64,000 bases of DNA. Origin: Casuarina equisetifolia. Its lineage: Eukaryota; Streptophyta; Magnoliopsida; Fagales; Casuarinaceae. The notes below the pieces were generated by a model. The model did no database searches and was not told where the DNA came from. It was given only the letters and a program-made list of their open reading frames with translations. Positions within the stretch are counted from its first letter, which is position 1, and the number at the start of each line of letters is the position of its first letter. The position numbers and the translations under genes were made by a program. The DNA lies in NCBI GenBank assembly GCA_028551475.1, contig CM052354.1, forward strand, positions 32,387,258 through 32,451,257. The letters are read 5' to 3'. Shown here piece after piece: positions 13,300 to 25,990 of the stretch.

Positions 13300-14240
13300 A
13301 TAGTATCCATTCCCAAACTCATGAGCTGGAATCAATTTCACGTGGATTGTATTATTGGTCATGGAACTTTTTGCTCTAGACTTACGAACCACCACATTTT
13401 CTTTGGGAGCCTTTGTTCTCGCTTCAACAACTAAAAAGGATCTTATCTTATATGTTGGAAATAATAAATATTTTATTTACTAATATCTTAATTTGATATA
13501 TGTGTTTTTATATCTTTTCTTGATAGAAATAGATTTAAAGTTTAATATAAAACTAATTTATAAGGTAGAAAAATATTTTTTATATTTAAACACTGCTCAT
13601 AAATTATTATTTTTTAATCTAAAGCTTTTTTCTTTAATACTTATCTACATATTGAGCATATCATAGTCTTATTGGGATGATTGTACAGCGCGAGCCACCA
13701 AAACATTTTACGTTCATGTTTCTTGCGGAATTCTCAGCTCTCAGGCCTATAAAAACTGCAACCGTTCTCGTAGCGATGGAACTTGTAGAGTGTCATCTTC
13801 ATGAAGAAACATTCTATATTCCAAAAAACCAAATCCGGGAGTTGTAGTGCCGCAGCAAGCCGATAAAGCAAGTTATTGAGAAACTAATATGTCCCACCGG
13901 CAGACTTCCTCCATCTACTATTACTTAGGCTGCTAACCATTTTCCTAAATGACCTGCCACTGTCTGACTGCAGAGAGCAAGCCGCCCAAACATTTTGCGT
14001 TCATACCTGTTGTGGAATACTCAACGCTGAAGCCTGTGAAAACTGAAACTTTAGTCTTAACGATGAACCTGTAGACCCTGATCTTCACCGGAACCACTCC
14101 ATATTTCTGGAACCAAACCTAACATTAACCACAGCTGGAAGACTTCCTGCATCTATTATTAGTTAGTCTTTCCCATAAGGATGTTATGTCTCTATCGAGG
14201 ACCAGGTTCAAATTGACAATTGGGATGTCAATTGTTTTGT
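13300..14240. repeat. Block T, copy 2
   Basis: Duplicated block shared with 29247-30170. Each copy contains an internal imperfect repeat of about 260 bases (GCAAGCCGCCCAAACATTTTGC and GAGCCACCAAAACATTTTAC mark the two units). A shorter trace is at about 118-235. No open frame is conserved. Confidence 0.75.
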
Positions 14241-14709
14241 TTTGAAATCATCTTTTCACTATTTGACTCATATTGAGTAAATCCAAATTAAAAAAAAATA
14301 TCTTAAAAAGTTTTGTAACCAAATCATTTTTCTTTAGTTATTTTAATTATTTATTGTAGTTCTTCATTCCATTTTCCAATATATCGAATGATTCGATAAG
14401 ATTCCTCAAAGGCACTTCAAGAGAAAGGAAAAAACCATCACATATAAGGCATGTATAAGGCCACAAGATAGTATTCCAACTTTAGTGTAGGATGAATTCT
14501 AACGTTTCCATTGCATACTAAGCATTGAAAGTGGGTTAGGCCTAAATCTAATAGCATTAAAAACTCTAGAGAGACAAAGGTAATGCAAAAAATTTGACTA
14601 ATATTGCATTAAGAGGAATCAAACCCATTGTTGTTACAAGATAAATCTAGAGATCTATCACTTGACTGATGTTATAAGATGTGGACTAAAGAGCCATATA
14701 TATATATAT

Positions 14710-14791
14710 ATGGTTGTTAGTAACCGCATGGATTTTATATGATATATATATATATATATCATATAAAATCCATGCGGTTACTAACAACCAT
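14710..14791. repeat. 82-base perfect palindrome
   Basis: The two 41-base arms are exactly reverse complementary with no loop. The outer arm starts ATGGTTGTTAGTAACCGC and the centre is an alternating AT run. It lies between blocks T2 and Q2. The DNA could extrude a cruciform and a transcript would fold into one long hairpin. Confidence 0.95.
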
Positions 14792-14944
14792 TTTGGAAAA
14801 GATATGATTATTTACAAGATTAAATATGACTATCTATCAGATAAAATATAATTATCTACTGGAAAATATATGATTATATTTTAGATATGATAATAGTTGG
14901 ATAAGATATGTTTACTTATGTTATGATTTTCAACACAATATGGC

Positions 14945-16210
14945 TTTGGATTCTATTTTGAACAAAAATAGTTTTCTAAATTATCCTTCTCCAGTACATT
15001 AAAAAAAAAAGATGACTTCTATTTTTTACCTAGAACAAATAAAAATCACAATATAGGTTAACTATAGAGAAATCACAATTTCTCTTGCTATAGAAATTCT
15101 ATCTTAACAAAGCTAAATCTAAATTCATGTGTATTATAAAAATAAAAAAATGTTTTGAAAATGTCAAAATAGAGTTGTGTGTATCTTTGGGTTTTCTACA
15201 TTAAAGTCAAAGATAAATTTACCAAAACAACCATAATTCAAAAACATGGATATGTCCTCCTAATTACTTTAGGAATTTTCCCATAATACTTCGAGTATCA
15301 TTATTAACAAGTGGAAGATGAAACAATCAAGTATCAGTATGTACAAAATTATTGGCAATCGCCACTGTAGGATCTGATAACATCACATTTAGAATAGTCA
15401 ATAATTAAGTACAATCAAATTATTGCTTTTGAAATGACATTATGAAAAAGGGAGATCTCTAAATTCATCATTAACACAAATCTCATAATATGAAACATTA
15501 TTTTTTTATGGTACATAGATTTAGTTTCTTGAAAATGTTACATTAATTCACTACAAAACATTTTATTTTATAATACACATTGACTAGCTTCTTCAAAACA
15601 AGGTGATTGTTATCAAGTCTCAGAGTTTTATATTTTTTCTTTTATGAATATATGATTCAATTCATCTAAGACCAAGAATCATATTTATCTTTGATTTTTC
15701 TACAAAAAATTGAAAGATAAATTACTGAAAGCAACATGTATAAAAAAAACGTCGATATGACCTCCTAATTAGCATAGTAATTTTCCAAGAATGTCTGGAC
15801 TATTATTATTAGCATGTGGAATAGAAGAAAGAAATTATTGACAATTGCAGTTGTAGGATCAGAATAGGTAACATAGATCAACCATCACATCAATTATGAA
15901 ATCACCATCACCTCCTCTAAAGGAAGGGAAACCAATAATTGCTGGAAATCACTTGAAGCTTTGCGTGAACTTATTCAATGATTGTTGGACAAAAAACCAA
16001 AAAACGAAACGTGCTTTGGTTTCTTGCCTTGGTAAGTTTGATCGATTTCTAGCCTCACATTACTGATATACATGATCTTCGTGGAGATCTCAGTTGTACG
16101 ATTAAGACTTCCACATGTTATCGTGTTTAAAATTCTTTAACTATTTCATTTAACTGAAACATTATTACAGTCAAATGCTGGGCTTTAAACTTTCGTTCAT
16201 TCTTGTTCAC
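14945..16210. repeat. Block Q, copy 2
   Basis: Second copy of block Q, ending just before the LINE upstream of copy B. It continues into ATCGATTTCTAGCCTCACATT, also found in Q3. Confidence 0.8.
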
Positions 16211-16228
16211 TTAACATAAACATGGCAA

Positions 16229-17435
16229 AGCTTCTTGTTCACTTAACATCAATTTAGTACCATTGATTACTAAAAGACTCTCCAACCTAGATTGTATTAT
16301 CTTGACAGAAAAGATATTGAGAAGAATTGAAGGTTGGGAGTCTAAGCATATTAGTTATGGGGGGAGACTGCAGCTAGCCAAAAGTGTTATGTTCTCATTG
16401 CAAACATATTAGATGCAAATTTTTCTACTGCCAAAACAGACCCTTTATGAAATTGAAAAAAGGATTAGAACTTTCCTTTGGACAGGTAAATCTAATGGAC
16501 GATGTGTAGCGAAAGTGGCATGGAAAGAAGTTTGCTGGCCTAAAGTTTCTGGAGGACTAGGTTTGATAGACATTCACACTTAGAATAAAGCAGCAATTGG
16601 AAAACTCCTATGGTCTCTTGTGCACCCCAATTCAAACTCCTTATGGGTTAAATGGATGATAACAGAAAATTTGAAGGAAAGGAATGTATTAGAAGTTGAG
16701 ATGAAAGAATCACTAGCTTAGAGTTTTAGGAATATTTTACAAGTAAAAAGTGAACTAACACAACTAGTGACAGACTCAGAATACAATATTGCCAAGAGTT
16801 ATGTAGCACTAAAAGAGAACAGAGAAGATTCCAAATGGGCAACACTTGTTTGGAAAGAAGGAGTACCGAAGCATAATTTTATATGTTGGATCATTTTAGG
16901 AGATAAACTATCCACAACAGATCGGGTGGCAAAATGGAATAGTTCAGTGGATCTACGATGCAACCTCTGCCAACAAGAAGAAGAATCACATGAACATTTA
17001 TTTTTTAAGTGCAGGTTCACAAACTACATCTGGAAGGCTTTGTTAGGCATAAATGGATTAACTCGAAGAATTGAACATTGGAGAGCTGAAATATGTTGGA
17101 TGATCAACACTGTTAAGAGGAAGAGCTTTGCAGCTACTTTGCTTAGTATATCTTTCAAGGCCGTATTGTATCACATTTGGAGCGAAAGGAATAGAAGAAG
17201 ATTCAGCAATACAAGTCTAAAAAACTCAACCGTTATTGCTAAAATCAAGAAGGACGTGAGAGGCAAGATTTCATCTACCAGAGGAGTCAAGCTTACAAAT
17301 TGTAATAAATTTTTACAAGAGCTTTGGAATTTGCCAAGTGCAATATTTGAGCTTAGATGATGATATTTGTAATCGAACAATCTTGTAAATTTTTTACGGG
17401 TGATATATAATTTGACCTTTCACCAAAAAAAAAAA
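16229..17435 (+). mobile_element. 5'-truncated LINE (L1-type) upstream of copy B
   Basis: Encodes the end of a non-LTR reverse transcriptase: RRIEGWESKHISYGGRLQLAK near 16320, a connecting region with two stops, then an open 197-residue stretch (16767-17360) with the zinc-binding block CNLC...HEHLFFKC. Ends in poly-A. The flanks ACATAAACATGGCAA (16214-16228) and ACATAAATATGGCAA (17436-17450) are a 15-base target duplication with one mismatch. The long open stretch suggests a younger insertion than the other LINE remnants here. Confidence 0.85.
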
Positions 17436-18231
17436 ACATAAATATGGCAAGATTTAAGTGCTAAGTTGTCAAAATGGGAAGAGGAAAAATAATCTCAAAT
17501 ATTCATGGGTTCTATTCTTTATGTTAGGCCAAAATCCCTTTCGCAATAAAAGTTGTCCTTTAAGACAAAAACTTCGGTACAAAAGGAATAAATAAAAGAT
17601 CATGTACTCCTCTTATCGATGAGTGCCTAGCTCATTTAGAAGTAGATACTGCCCAAGAGTTTTTTGTAGCAAATTTGACATTGGAGTGTGTGTTAAAAGA
17701 AAAAAAAAAAAGGGACCCTCTACTTTTGTGAGGAGTCAACAAAAGATACCACATCAGCAGTTGGGCCAAACATCAGAAAAAAAGGGATGAATGTAAATTA
17801 ATTCTACTGGTTTTTACTGGATAAAGCAAGGTGACAAAAGATGAATTTACCACCATAAAAAATGATAAAAAAATTTACATCTTGACTAGTTAATAGAGAG
17901 AATAGTTGAGTGGTCAGCAAGTGTCTAGTTGAAGCAAGTGTTGTTTGGAACCAAAAAGATCTTCTATAGTTTGGTGGAGGCTAGTTTATTGTTGTCTTCA
18001 ACTCAGCTACAACCAATAACAATTGTGGTCATGCCATCAGGGTCAAGACTGACGTAGACAGCTCTCAGTATGGTATTCTGATGTTCTTCGCTGTGCACTT
18101 TCCACTCTTTAATCCGGTAATGGAGTAAGAGACGTAATGGCTTCGGGCGCTTCTGATGTGAACATGCACGACATGACCAAAAACGTGTGATTCACGCTTA
18201 ACAGTTTCCTCAACGAATAGTCTAGGATGTC

Positions 18232-18240
18232 TATAAATAG
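18232..18240 (+). promoter_or_regulatory. TATA box of copy B
   Basis: TATAAATAG sits about 65 bases before the ATG at 18304. The surrounding upstream region is shared with copy C. An in-frame TAG at 18277-18279 between box and ATG fixes the start in B. Confidence 0.6.
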
Positions 18241-18303
18241 CAAACTCAAACATTTGATAATCACGTAGCTTAAAGTTAGATTATCAGATTAACTTTTTCT
18301 GTC

Positions 18304-21300
18304 ATGGAATCATCACTGTCCTCAATCAAATCTCAAGTGAGAAAGATCAGGGAACTGATGTTCTCAAATTCTGATCCCTATTCTTGTATTTCTCCTTCTG
18401 CTTATGACACTACATGGCTTGCCATGATACCCGATCCGCAGAAACCTTCCCAACCCATGTTCAAGAGCTGCTTGAACTGGGTGATCCACAACCAAAAAGA
18501 AGGGGGCTCATGGGGGAGTGTGATGCCCATGGCATGCCGACCATTGAGTGCCTTCCTGCAACTATTGCTTGCATGGTTGTGCTCAAAAAGTGGAATGTCG
18601 GGACGTCTTGTATAGAGAAAGGTAACTACAGAATGTATAGGAGCCTATGTAGATGAAATATTTAGCATATTTGTTATACATTTGTGTCACCTACTTCCAT
18701 AGAACCATCGGCCGTCATTAATGAAGCCAGCACGCATCTTCGCCTTCTCTCACCATCATTTCTTTAAGTAAGCATCCTTCCTAGGTCCCCAGAGTAATTC
18801 TCTAGCAATGGTTGAACTTCCAGGTACAGTTCCCATATCATTTATAGTAATGCTAAACTTGCGTTTGTAGGGGCTACGAAAATTCATTGGAGATTAACTC
18901 TGATGCAACTTCATAACCTGACTGGAGTTTAACTTAATTTTCGATTCAGGGTTGACATTTATCCAGGCAAGCAGCGAAAAGCTCCTCGAGGAATCGAACC
19001 ATTATCCTCGTTGGTTTGCCATTGTTTTCCCTGCAATGGTTGAACTTGCAGAAACAGTTGATGTAGAGCTTGTTTTCCAGCATAGGTCAAACCGGGTGTT
19101 GTCAGAATTATTCAAGATGCGGAAACAAATTCTTGAAAAGTAGTCCTCATCTTAACTTTTCAATCCGTATTTGAATTCATTCATTGGTTTATTTGATAGC
19201 TAATGATGTTTGTTAAGAAAAGAAACCTAATTCCCATGCTTATTGGCTAGGGAGAAACTTGCGGACAAGTGCCAGGATCTTCCATTATTGTCATATTTTG
19301 AGGCACTGCCTGGATCATATGATATTGGTCAACAAGATATAATTAACAACTTAAGTAACGACGACTCATTGTACCAATCCCCATCCGCCACAGCAAGTGC
19401 ATTTATGGCTACTGGAAATGAAAATTGCATGGCTTATTTGCTATCAGTTGTGAAAAGATGTGGGAGTGGAGGTTGGAAACTTTCTATTGATTTATGAATT
19501 AAATTAGTAAAAGCATGCTTCACTAACGGTTTTCCTTCACAATCTCTTCCCTTTTGTTATACAAATTCACTTTGCACGCAGTTCCAGCAATGTTTCCCAT
19601 GGATGAAGAGCTCATCAAGCTTTCCATGGTTAACCAATTATTCAGGTTGGGCTTGGCTCAACATTTTGTTCAAGAAGTCGAAGGCGTTTTGGCACAAGTC
19701 TACAGGTAAGAAAAGCTCAAATTAACTTATCAGTTCATTCAATTGATTTCTAATTCTTCCTTTACTTCAGATACCAAGCTGTTTTCCCTCCACGGAACCT
19801 TTTAGCCAGGAAGATCCTTACTTGCTTATCCTTTATCTGATTCACTAGAACTTTGTTCAACAGGAATTACTAGAGTCAAGAATCATCGTCAAAACCAATC
19901 AGTTCAGTCGTAGGCCAGCTATTTAAAGATGCTTTAGCATTTCAGCTCCTGCGCATGCATGGTTATAACGTATCATCCGGTACATCACTGATCCAAGTTA
20001 CAAGGTGCTCTAATTTTCTTTCCCTCGCTATGGACTGTAATTTAACCAAAGTCTGCTCGATTTCTCGTGCAGATTACTTTTGCTGGTTCTTACAACATGA
20101 AGACCTTCGAGATCAAATAGAAAATAACCAGGATTACTTCACAACTGCAATGCTTAATGTTTATAGGGCTACAAATCTTATGTTTTCGGAGAATATGATG
20201 CTCAGAAGGCAAGATCATTTTCAACGAAATTACTTGACAAAGCCATATCAGTCGGAACTAGAGACGACACGCATTCCATATCATCACTCTTGCTGGGAGT
20301 GGTAAGTCAAAAATTTATAATTAAATATATTGCGTGAAAGGAGAAAACTCAACCTTTCATGGATGTCGGCTATGCTTCCTTTAAATGAGACAAATAACAA
20401 CAAAATAGAGTAACAAACACCGCAACATTCTTACCACAAAAATAAGAAAAGAATATTATAACAAAAACAATTGGATAGAAATCTCAAAATATGACCTTGC
20501 GCTAATTGCTATTTCAATGATGCACAACCCAGTACTTCTGTTTGAAGGATGAAGTGGAAATGCCCAACATTCTAACTGAAAAAATTCTGTCAGATTGAGC
20601 ACGAGTTAAGCCTTCCATGGTTTGCTCGACTGGATCACCTGGAACATAGGATATGGATTGAAGAAAAGGATTCGAATGTTCTCTGGACGGGAAAGTCCTC
20701 TCCCCTAAGGTAAATCTACTATTGCTAAGCCTTAGCAGAGAGGGGGACGGAGATAAAAGTAATCTTGCTATTGTTCTTTACATCTACAAACTGATCTTTT
20801 GAACTCAGGTTCTCACAAACTCATAACGGAGAAATAATATGTCTGGCCATTCAAGACTACGAGCTTAGGCAGTCAATATACAGGAATGAACGCGAGGAAC
20901 TGCAGAGCTATACATATTGTTGAAATAGATTACTGTTCTGAAACCTTCATAAGTAAAAATATGCCTATTATTGATCCATTTCTTAACCATGGATGCGTTG
21001 CTTGTTCGAGCTAGGTGGTCCAAAGACTGGGGTCTTAGTAATATGGGATTCGGTCGTGAGAAAACTGAATATTGTTACTTCGCCATTGCCGCCAGCACTT
21101 GTTTGCCTTATGACTCCGATATACGCATGATGGTGGCAAAGAGTGGAATAATCATAATAGTGGCTGATGATTTCTTTGACATGGAAGGTTCTCTAATTGA
21201 GTTAAAGGACCTCACCCTTGCAGTTCAAAGGTAGCCGCTTGATTTTGCCCAAAGATATGTAACAAGGAATTAGATAATTTTGCCTTTGATTTATTTTTTC

Positions 21301-22367
21301 TCTCATTGGATTACAGATGGGATGCTCAGGGTTTGAGCGGCCATGGTAAAGTTATCTTTCATGCCCTTGATAATTTTGTAGGAGAGATCGCAACAAAGTA
21401 TCTCAAACGAGAAGGAAGTGATATAACAAATGATCTTCAGAATCTAGTAAGCCAATGTTAAACTATTAGTTTAATCCTCACCTAATCAAATTTCATCTCT
21501 TAAGTACAAGATACAAAATCTCTTCTTTGTTTCCTTTTTTTGTTTTCCTTTTCTCTATCCAGTGGTTTGAAACTTTTACTGCGTGGTTTACGGAATCCTT
21601 GTGGAGTAAAACCGGGACGATACCATCAATGAATGAGTACCTAGAAATTGGCATGATATCCGTAGGCGCACACGCCCTCGTTCTTCCAGCAGCATGCCAC
21701 TTGAACCCAAGTTTACCAAATTCAAAACTCAGGCCAGCCCAATATGGAAGCATCACCAAATTTCTCATGGTCATCGCTCGTTTACTGAATGACATACAAA
21801 GCTACCAGGTGAATTCATCTTTCTTCTTAGTTGCTTTAATTCCAGTCTTCAAGAACATACTTGTAGGATCTAATAAGAAAAATAAAACGACAGAAGGAAA
21901 AGGACAGTGGGAAAATAAACTCCGTTTTGATCTACTTACGAGACAACCCGGAGGCAGACATTGAAGACTCAATCACTTTTGTGAGAGAGTTACTTGATAA
22001 AAAGAAGAAACAATTACTCAAAGAGATTCTCATGGATGGATCTGGTTATTTGCCGAAACCATGCAAGCATCTCCATCTCACGTGTATGAAAGTATTTCAA
22101 ATGTTCTACAACTCCGACAATGGATTCGACTCTAACACGCAAATTCTTCCAACCATTGGTAAAGCATTCTACATTCCTCTTGAAATTGGAAAGTCAAAGC
22201 CGCTTAAGCCTCTACCTCTTCCCACAGAACGAAAAAGGACGGATCTGACGACAAAGAGTTATTTCAAAACAAGTTTTGGAACGCAACGGGTTTCGTGGCC
22301 TATTTCAAGAGATTATGGACCTAGGAGAATATTTATACCACCAAGAGTTAGATTGTGCTTCTCTTAA
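18304..22367 (+). pseudogene. TPS-e/f terpene synthase, full-length pseudogene copy B
   Basis: Homologue of copy C with the same 12 exons: 18304-18621, 18950-19139, 19251-19471, 19582-19705, 19864-19979, 20073-20301, 20594-20709, 20809-20907, 21015-21230, 21317-21446, 21563-21808, 21894-22367. Ten exons match C in length exactly; exons 1 and 6 are each one base shorter. Lesions seen: 1-base deletion near 18515 (after GGSWG), TTG to TAG stop at 19871-19873 in exon 5, 1-base deletion near 20186 in exon 6, and the intron 8 donor changed from GT to CT at 20908-20909. DDFFD is kept at 21166-21180, and the second metal motif NDIQSYQ plus KE across intron 11 is kept. Exons 9-12 are fully open, so inactivation looks recent. 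Each lesion could in principle be an assembly error, but four independent ones make a pseudogene much more likely. Confidence 0.88.
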
Positions 22368-23929
22368 GCCAATTCTCCTTTTTAGTATTTGTGCTGTGTT
22401 TTTGGGTCATATGGTTTCTGTACGTGAATAAGGATGTTGTGTTGTGTGGAAAAATAAACCATCAAAATGTTGGTACGTTGCTTTTGACGTTTGTCTTGCT
22501 CATTTCTTTTTCTAAATAAAGAAGTTAATATAGGCAATAATGTTAAACATGACTTGTTTCTTTGTGAGACTATAAACTAAGATTATTTATTTTTTAGATA
22601 AATGTGTGAGTTTATTTATCTAAGAAAAAAATAATACAAATGCTTAAGGATATATCCTCGCATTACACTTCATCTAAAAAAAAATCAAGTTTCAAAGTTC
22701 TTAATTATGACACAATAAACATTTTGATGAAATGATTTAATGTTCCTAAATAAAAATTGTCTCTCACATATTAATCTCTTGATTATGGCCAATAAGTTTA
22801 ATATTTCAACAATTTTATTTTGAAATTGTTTACAATTTCATTTAAACTATATACAGTAGACACATGTTAAAAAAAAAAAGTTTAAAAAGCTTCACAACCA
22901 AATCATTTTCTTTAGTTGCTTTAATCATTGGTTGCAATTAGGAATTCTAATCATTAATGATCCTATGAAAGCCTTGTTATCTAGAGATATTTCATTAAAT
23001 TTGTCTAGTTCAAGTACACTAAAAAAAAAAGTGATATATGTTCAAATTGAAACTTACAAAAATTATAATACATGTGAATTGAGGGAAACTATTAAAATAA
23101 CATTTTTGTTGTAAAAAGTTTATTCTTGTATATAAGCCATCCAATAAAGTTGTGTTTACTAAAATTGTGTTTAACAAAAGTGGCAATTGAGCCATTCTAC
23201 CAAAGAGCCCATGATGCTTAGAAAAAGAAGAAAAAAGGCTTTAACCCTTTGATGCCTTGTGGCCACTGCCGTGGGATGAGCGTGATGGAGAAGCAATTAG
23301 AAAGGAGTGGCAAGAGCACGCAACAAGCAGCTCCGAAGTAATTAGAACCAATTGAAGCTCAAGATTCCAAGTGAGATTTTAGCGGCTATAGTCCCACAAT
23401 GAATGAAGACAGACGAGAGGAAAACCTCCTTTGAAGTGCATGCAGTGCGGTGGTCGTTAGTCTGTCCATAAATAGTCAGCCATCGCGTGAAGCGCTTACA
23501 ATGCAAAACCCTTGTAGGAACTACATTACCTTGCACCAACCTTAAGTTCCATTGAGAAATAAAAGAAGAAAAGAGAAAAAGAAAAAGAAAGAAAAACAAA
23601 AATGTTTGCGTAGTACAGATCTAAATGACAAAAAAAAAAAAGGGAAAGGGAAAGAAAAAGTACTACAAAATCTTCACCATTCATCGTGTTGTGACACATA
23701 TCTGTTGGAAAACGATGCCCACTCGCAAGAAAAATGCTCATGGGTGAGTTTTAGAGAATGGCCGACCAGAAGAGAAATGGTTAGCCAAAAAGGAAGGAAA
23801 GGGGAAGGAAGGACAAAAAGTACCATATCAAATCGGTTTACATTCGGTCAGTAGGAGACATGGCAGAAAGAAGTTTAGGTTTTTCTAAAATTAAGAGATT
23901 TTTGAAGAGAAAGAAAGTTTCTTGTCAAT

Positions 23930-24530
23930 TTGATATGGTCATGAGAAATCAACAAACATAACTTCATTGGTTGGCTCATATATAGAAACAAACTTCTTAC
24001 AGCAGAAGTGATTTCTCGATGGCTCCCTTCAATTGATCTGTATTATAATTTTTGTAGCTCTCAATATGAAAATAAGTCACACTTATTTTTTCAGTGTACT
24101 TTTACTGGTCAGATTTGAAAAGGTATTCTAGCACAACAATGCCTTCGTAAGAACATTGACGATTAGAATTCTGAACTGCAATGAATAATTAAAGCAACTA
24201 AGGAAAAGGATTTGGCCACAAAACTTCTTAAAATTTCTTTCTTAGCATGTCTTTATTGTATGTAGTTTAAACGTAATCATAGACGTTTTCAAAATAAAAC
24301 TATTGTTATACCAATTTTGTTGGCTAGAATTTAGAAAGTAGTTCATGGGAGACCATCTCTATTTTGGAACATTAAACTCTTTTAGGTAAGTGTTTTATTG
24401 TATCATAGTTGGAGAATTTCAAATTCTAATTTTTCTTAAATGAATTGTGATATTGAGGTATACCTCTAAGTTTTTGTATTCTCTTATTTTTTGATGAATA
24501 AACTCATATATTCATAAAAATTAAAAAAAT
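23930..24530 (+). mobile_element. Decayed LINE 3' end with zinc-finger block, nested in the insertion near copy B
   Basis: Broken frames read CSSQYENKSHLFFQC then TF near 24055-24110, the zinc-binding block of L1-type reverse transcriptases, then ATLKLLKI and RRFQNKTIVI-like stretches. Ends with the tail GATGAATAAACTCATATATTC and A-rich DNA. Confidence 0.72.
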
Positions 24531-25045
24531 TAAAAAAATATTGTTATCATCATGACTTTACCTTTCCTAACCATATCCCTTTTTTTTTTACATATTTTTT
24601 ATATCTAATATTTTTATTTTTATTTTTTTTGTAAATGGGGGTTGTATGCAAAATCTCTCCCATTCATTAAGCACTATCGAAAACATCTTGTATAGGAAAT
24701 CCCAAATCATTTATCGAGTGTTTAAAGTTAAACTTTGCTTCAATTCTTGCATCAATGCCTCCAACAATTGTATTTGTTGATCTTCTTTCCATATTATTTA
24801 TCTATTAGAATATTCTAGTTTTACTATAAGATCATTTGTTAATTCATTTGCTTCAATAATGTATGGCTTATTGTACCCATTCTTATCCTTGTACACCTTT
24901 TTATCCTACAATTGTTGGTCATCCTCAAAGTGTGCTAGGATGACAGAATCATTTTCTGTTGCACTTCCTTTTGATGAATTGTGTTCTTCATATTTTTTCT
25001 TTTTTAATGAAAACAACTTGATAGTATTCATCCAAAGTCACTACA

Positions 25046-25081
25046 TTCATCTTCATCTTCATCTTCATCTTCATCTTCATC
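25046..25081. repeat. TTCATC hexanucleotide array, 6 copies
   Basis: Six perfect TTCATC units in a row. They encode a spurious His-Leu run in one frame, with no sign of a real gene. Confidence 0.95.
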
Positions 25082-25990
25082 TACATAGATAACATCTCCA
25101 TCACTCTACTTTGGTTTTGAGGCCATAACATTAGAAATATTCATCTCTAGACATATTTTTGCAAACATTAAGTTTTCTAAGAACAAAGTCCTTCTTTAAA
25201 AAACAACCAGGTCTATTACCTTCTCCACATAAAGTTAAAAGGGTAAAGGCAAACTTGATAATTGCAACCAAATCATTATATGTTTGAATTTGTTGCTCTT
25301 GTTTTGCATCATTAACCATTTGTAAAGGAAAAGACAATGGTTTTCAAAAACATGCCATTCACATGACCAATCTATGATGAGATCCTCCTCTAAGAAAAGA
25401 TTAATCCAAATACTAAAAGAATCAATTAATCCAACTATGGCAAAGTGGCTTAAACCCCAAGAGGAGTTGGCTTCAAACTTAAATGATTCTACGAATGGAC
25501 ATCCTAAACGAAAGTTTGTTGTAAGTGTGAATATGTGAAATTCAATGGCTTATGGATATTTAGAAAGAAGTATGCAAAATTTTGGTTCCCTTTTATAAGT
25601 TATGGGCTCTTTTTTTAAAAAGGGAATAGATAGAATTGATAGAAGCAATGAAAATGAGGAAGTTTTTACTTAATTGGTAAGGACATAAGGATAAGATTTG
25701 GCATAGGCCATTAGCATAAGGAACATTACTTGCAAAGGTCAAATCACTTTGATGGCATGCCACCCAAATGAGTTGAGGCCAATAGCAAGTGGTGAAGCCC
25801 CCTATAAATGGTAGAAAAGGAATGATGGTGACTACCATAAGGTGGTTGGTGTTAGAGCCTGTTTAGTGGGTAAGGGTTTTAGGAGAACAAAAGAGAGTGA
25901 AGACTACTTGACAAAATCAAATCATACTATTCAACTTTAACATTAATTCTATATAATTCCTTGTATGTCTTTTTACAATAATAAGAAGGT

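Larger units (their letters stand above)
22589..25990. mobile_element. 3.4-kb composite insertion in the 3' flank of copy B
   Basis: Flanks AAACTAAGATTATTT (22574-22588) and AAACTGAGATTATTT (25991-26005) duplicate a site found once in the 3' flanks of A (near 5475) and C (near 39650). The left end begins with a T-rich stretch and GATAAATG...TTATCTAAG, the reverse complement of the local LINE tail. Inside are a plus-strand LINE remnant (23930-24530), A-rich low complexity (23550-23660) and a TTCATC array. No complete gene is seen in it. Confidence 0.68.

Noticed and set aside
23552-23854. Lysine-rich 100-residue frame
   Set aside because: Produced by an A-rich low-complexity stretch inside an insertion, with antisense frames equally long.
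24859-25092. 77-residue frame ending in a His-Leu run
   Set aside because: The run is the TTCATC microsatellite and the rest lacks any domain or homologous copy.
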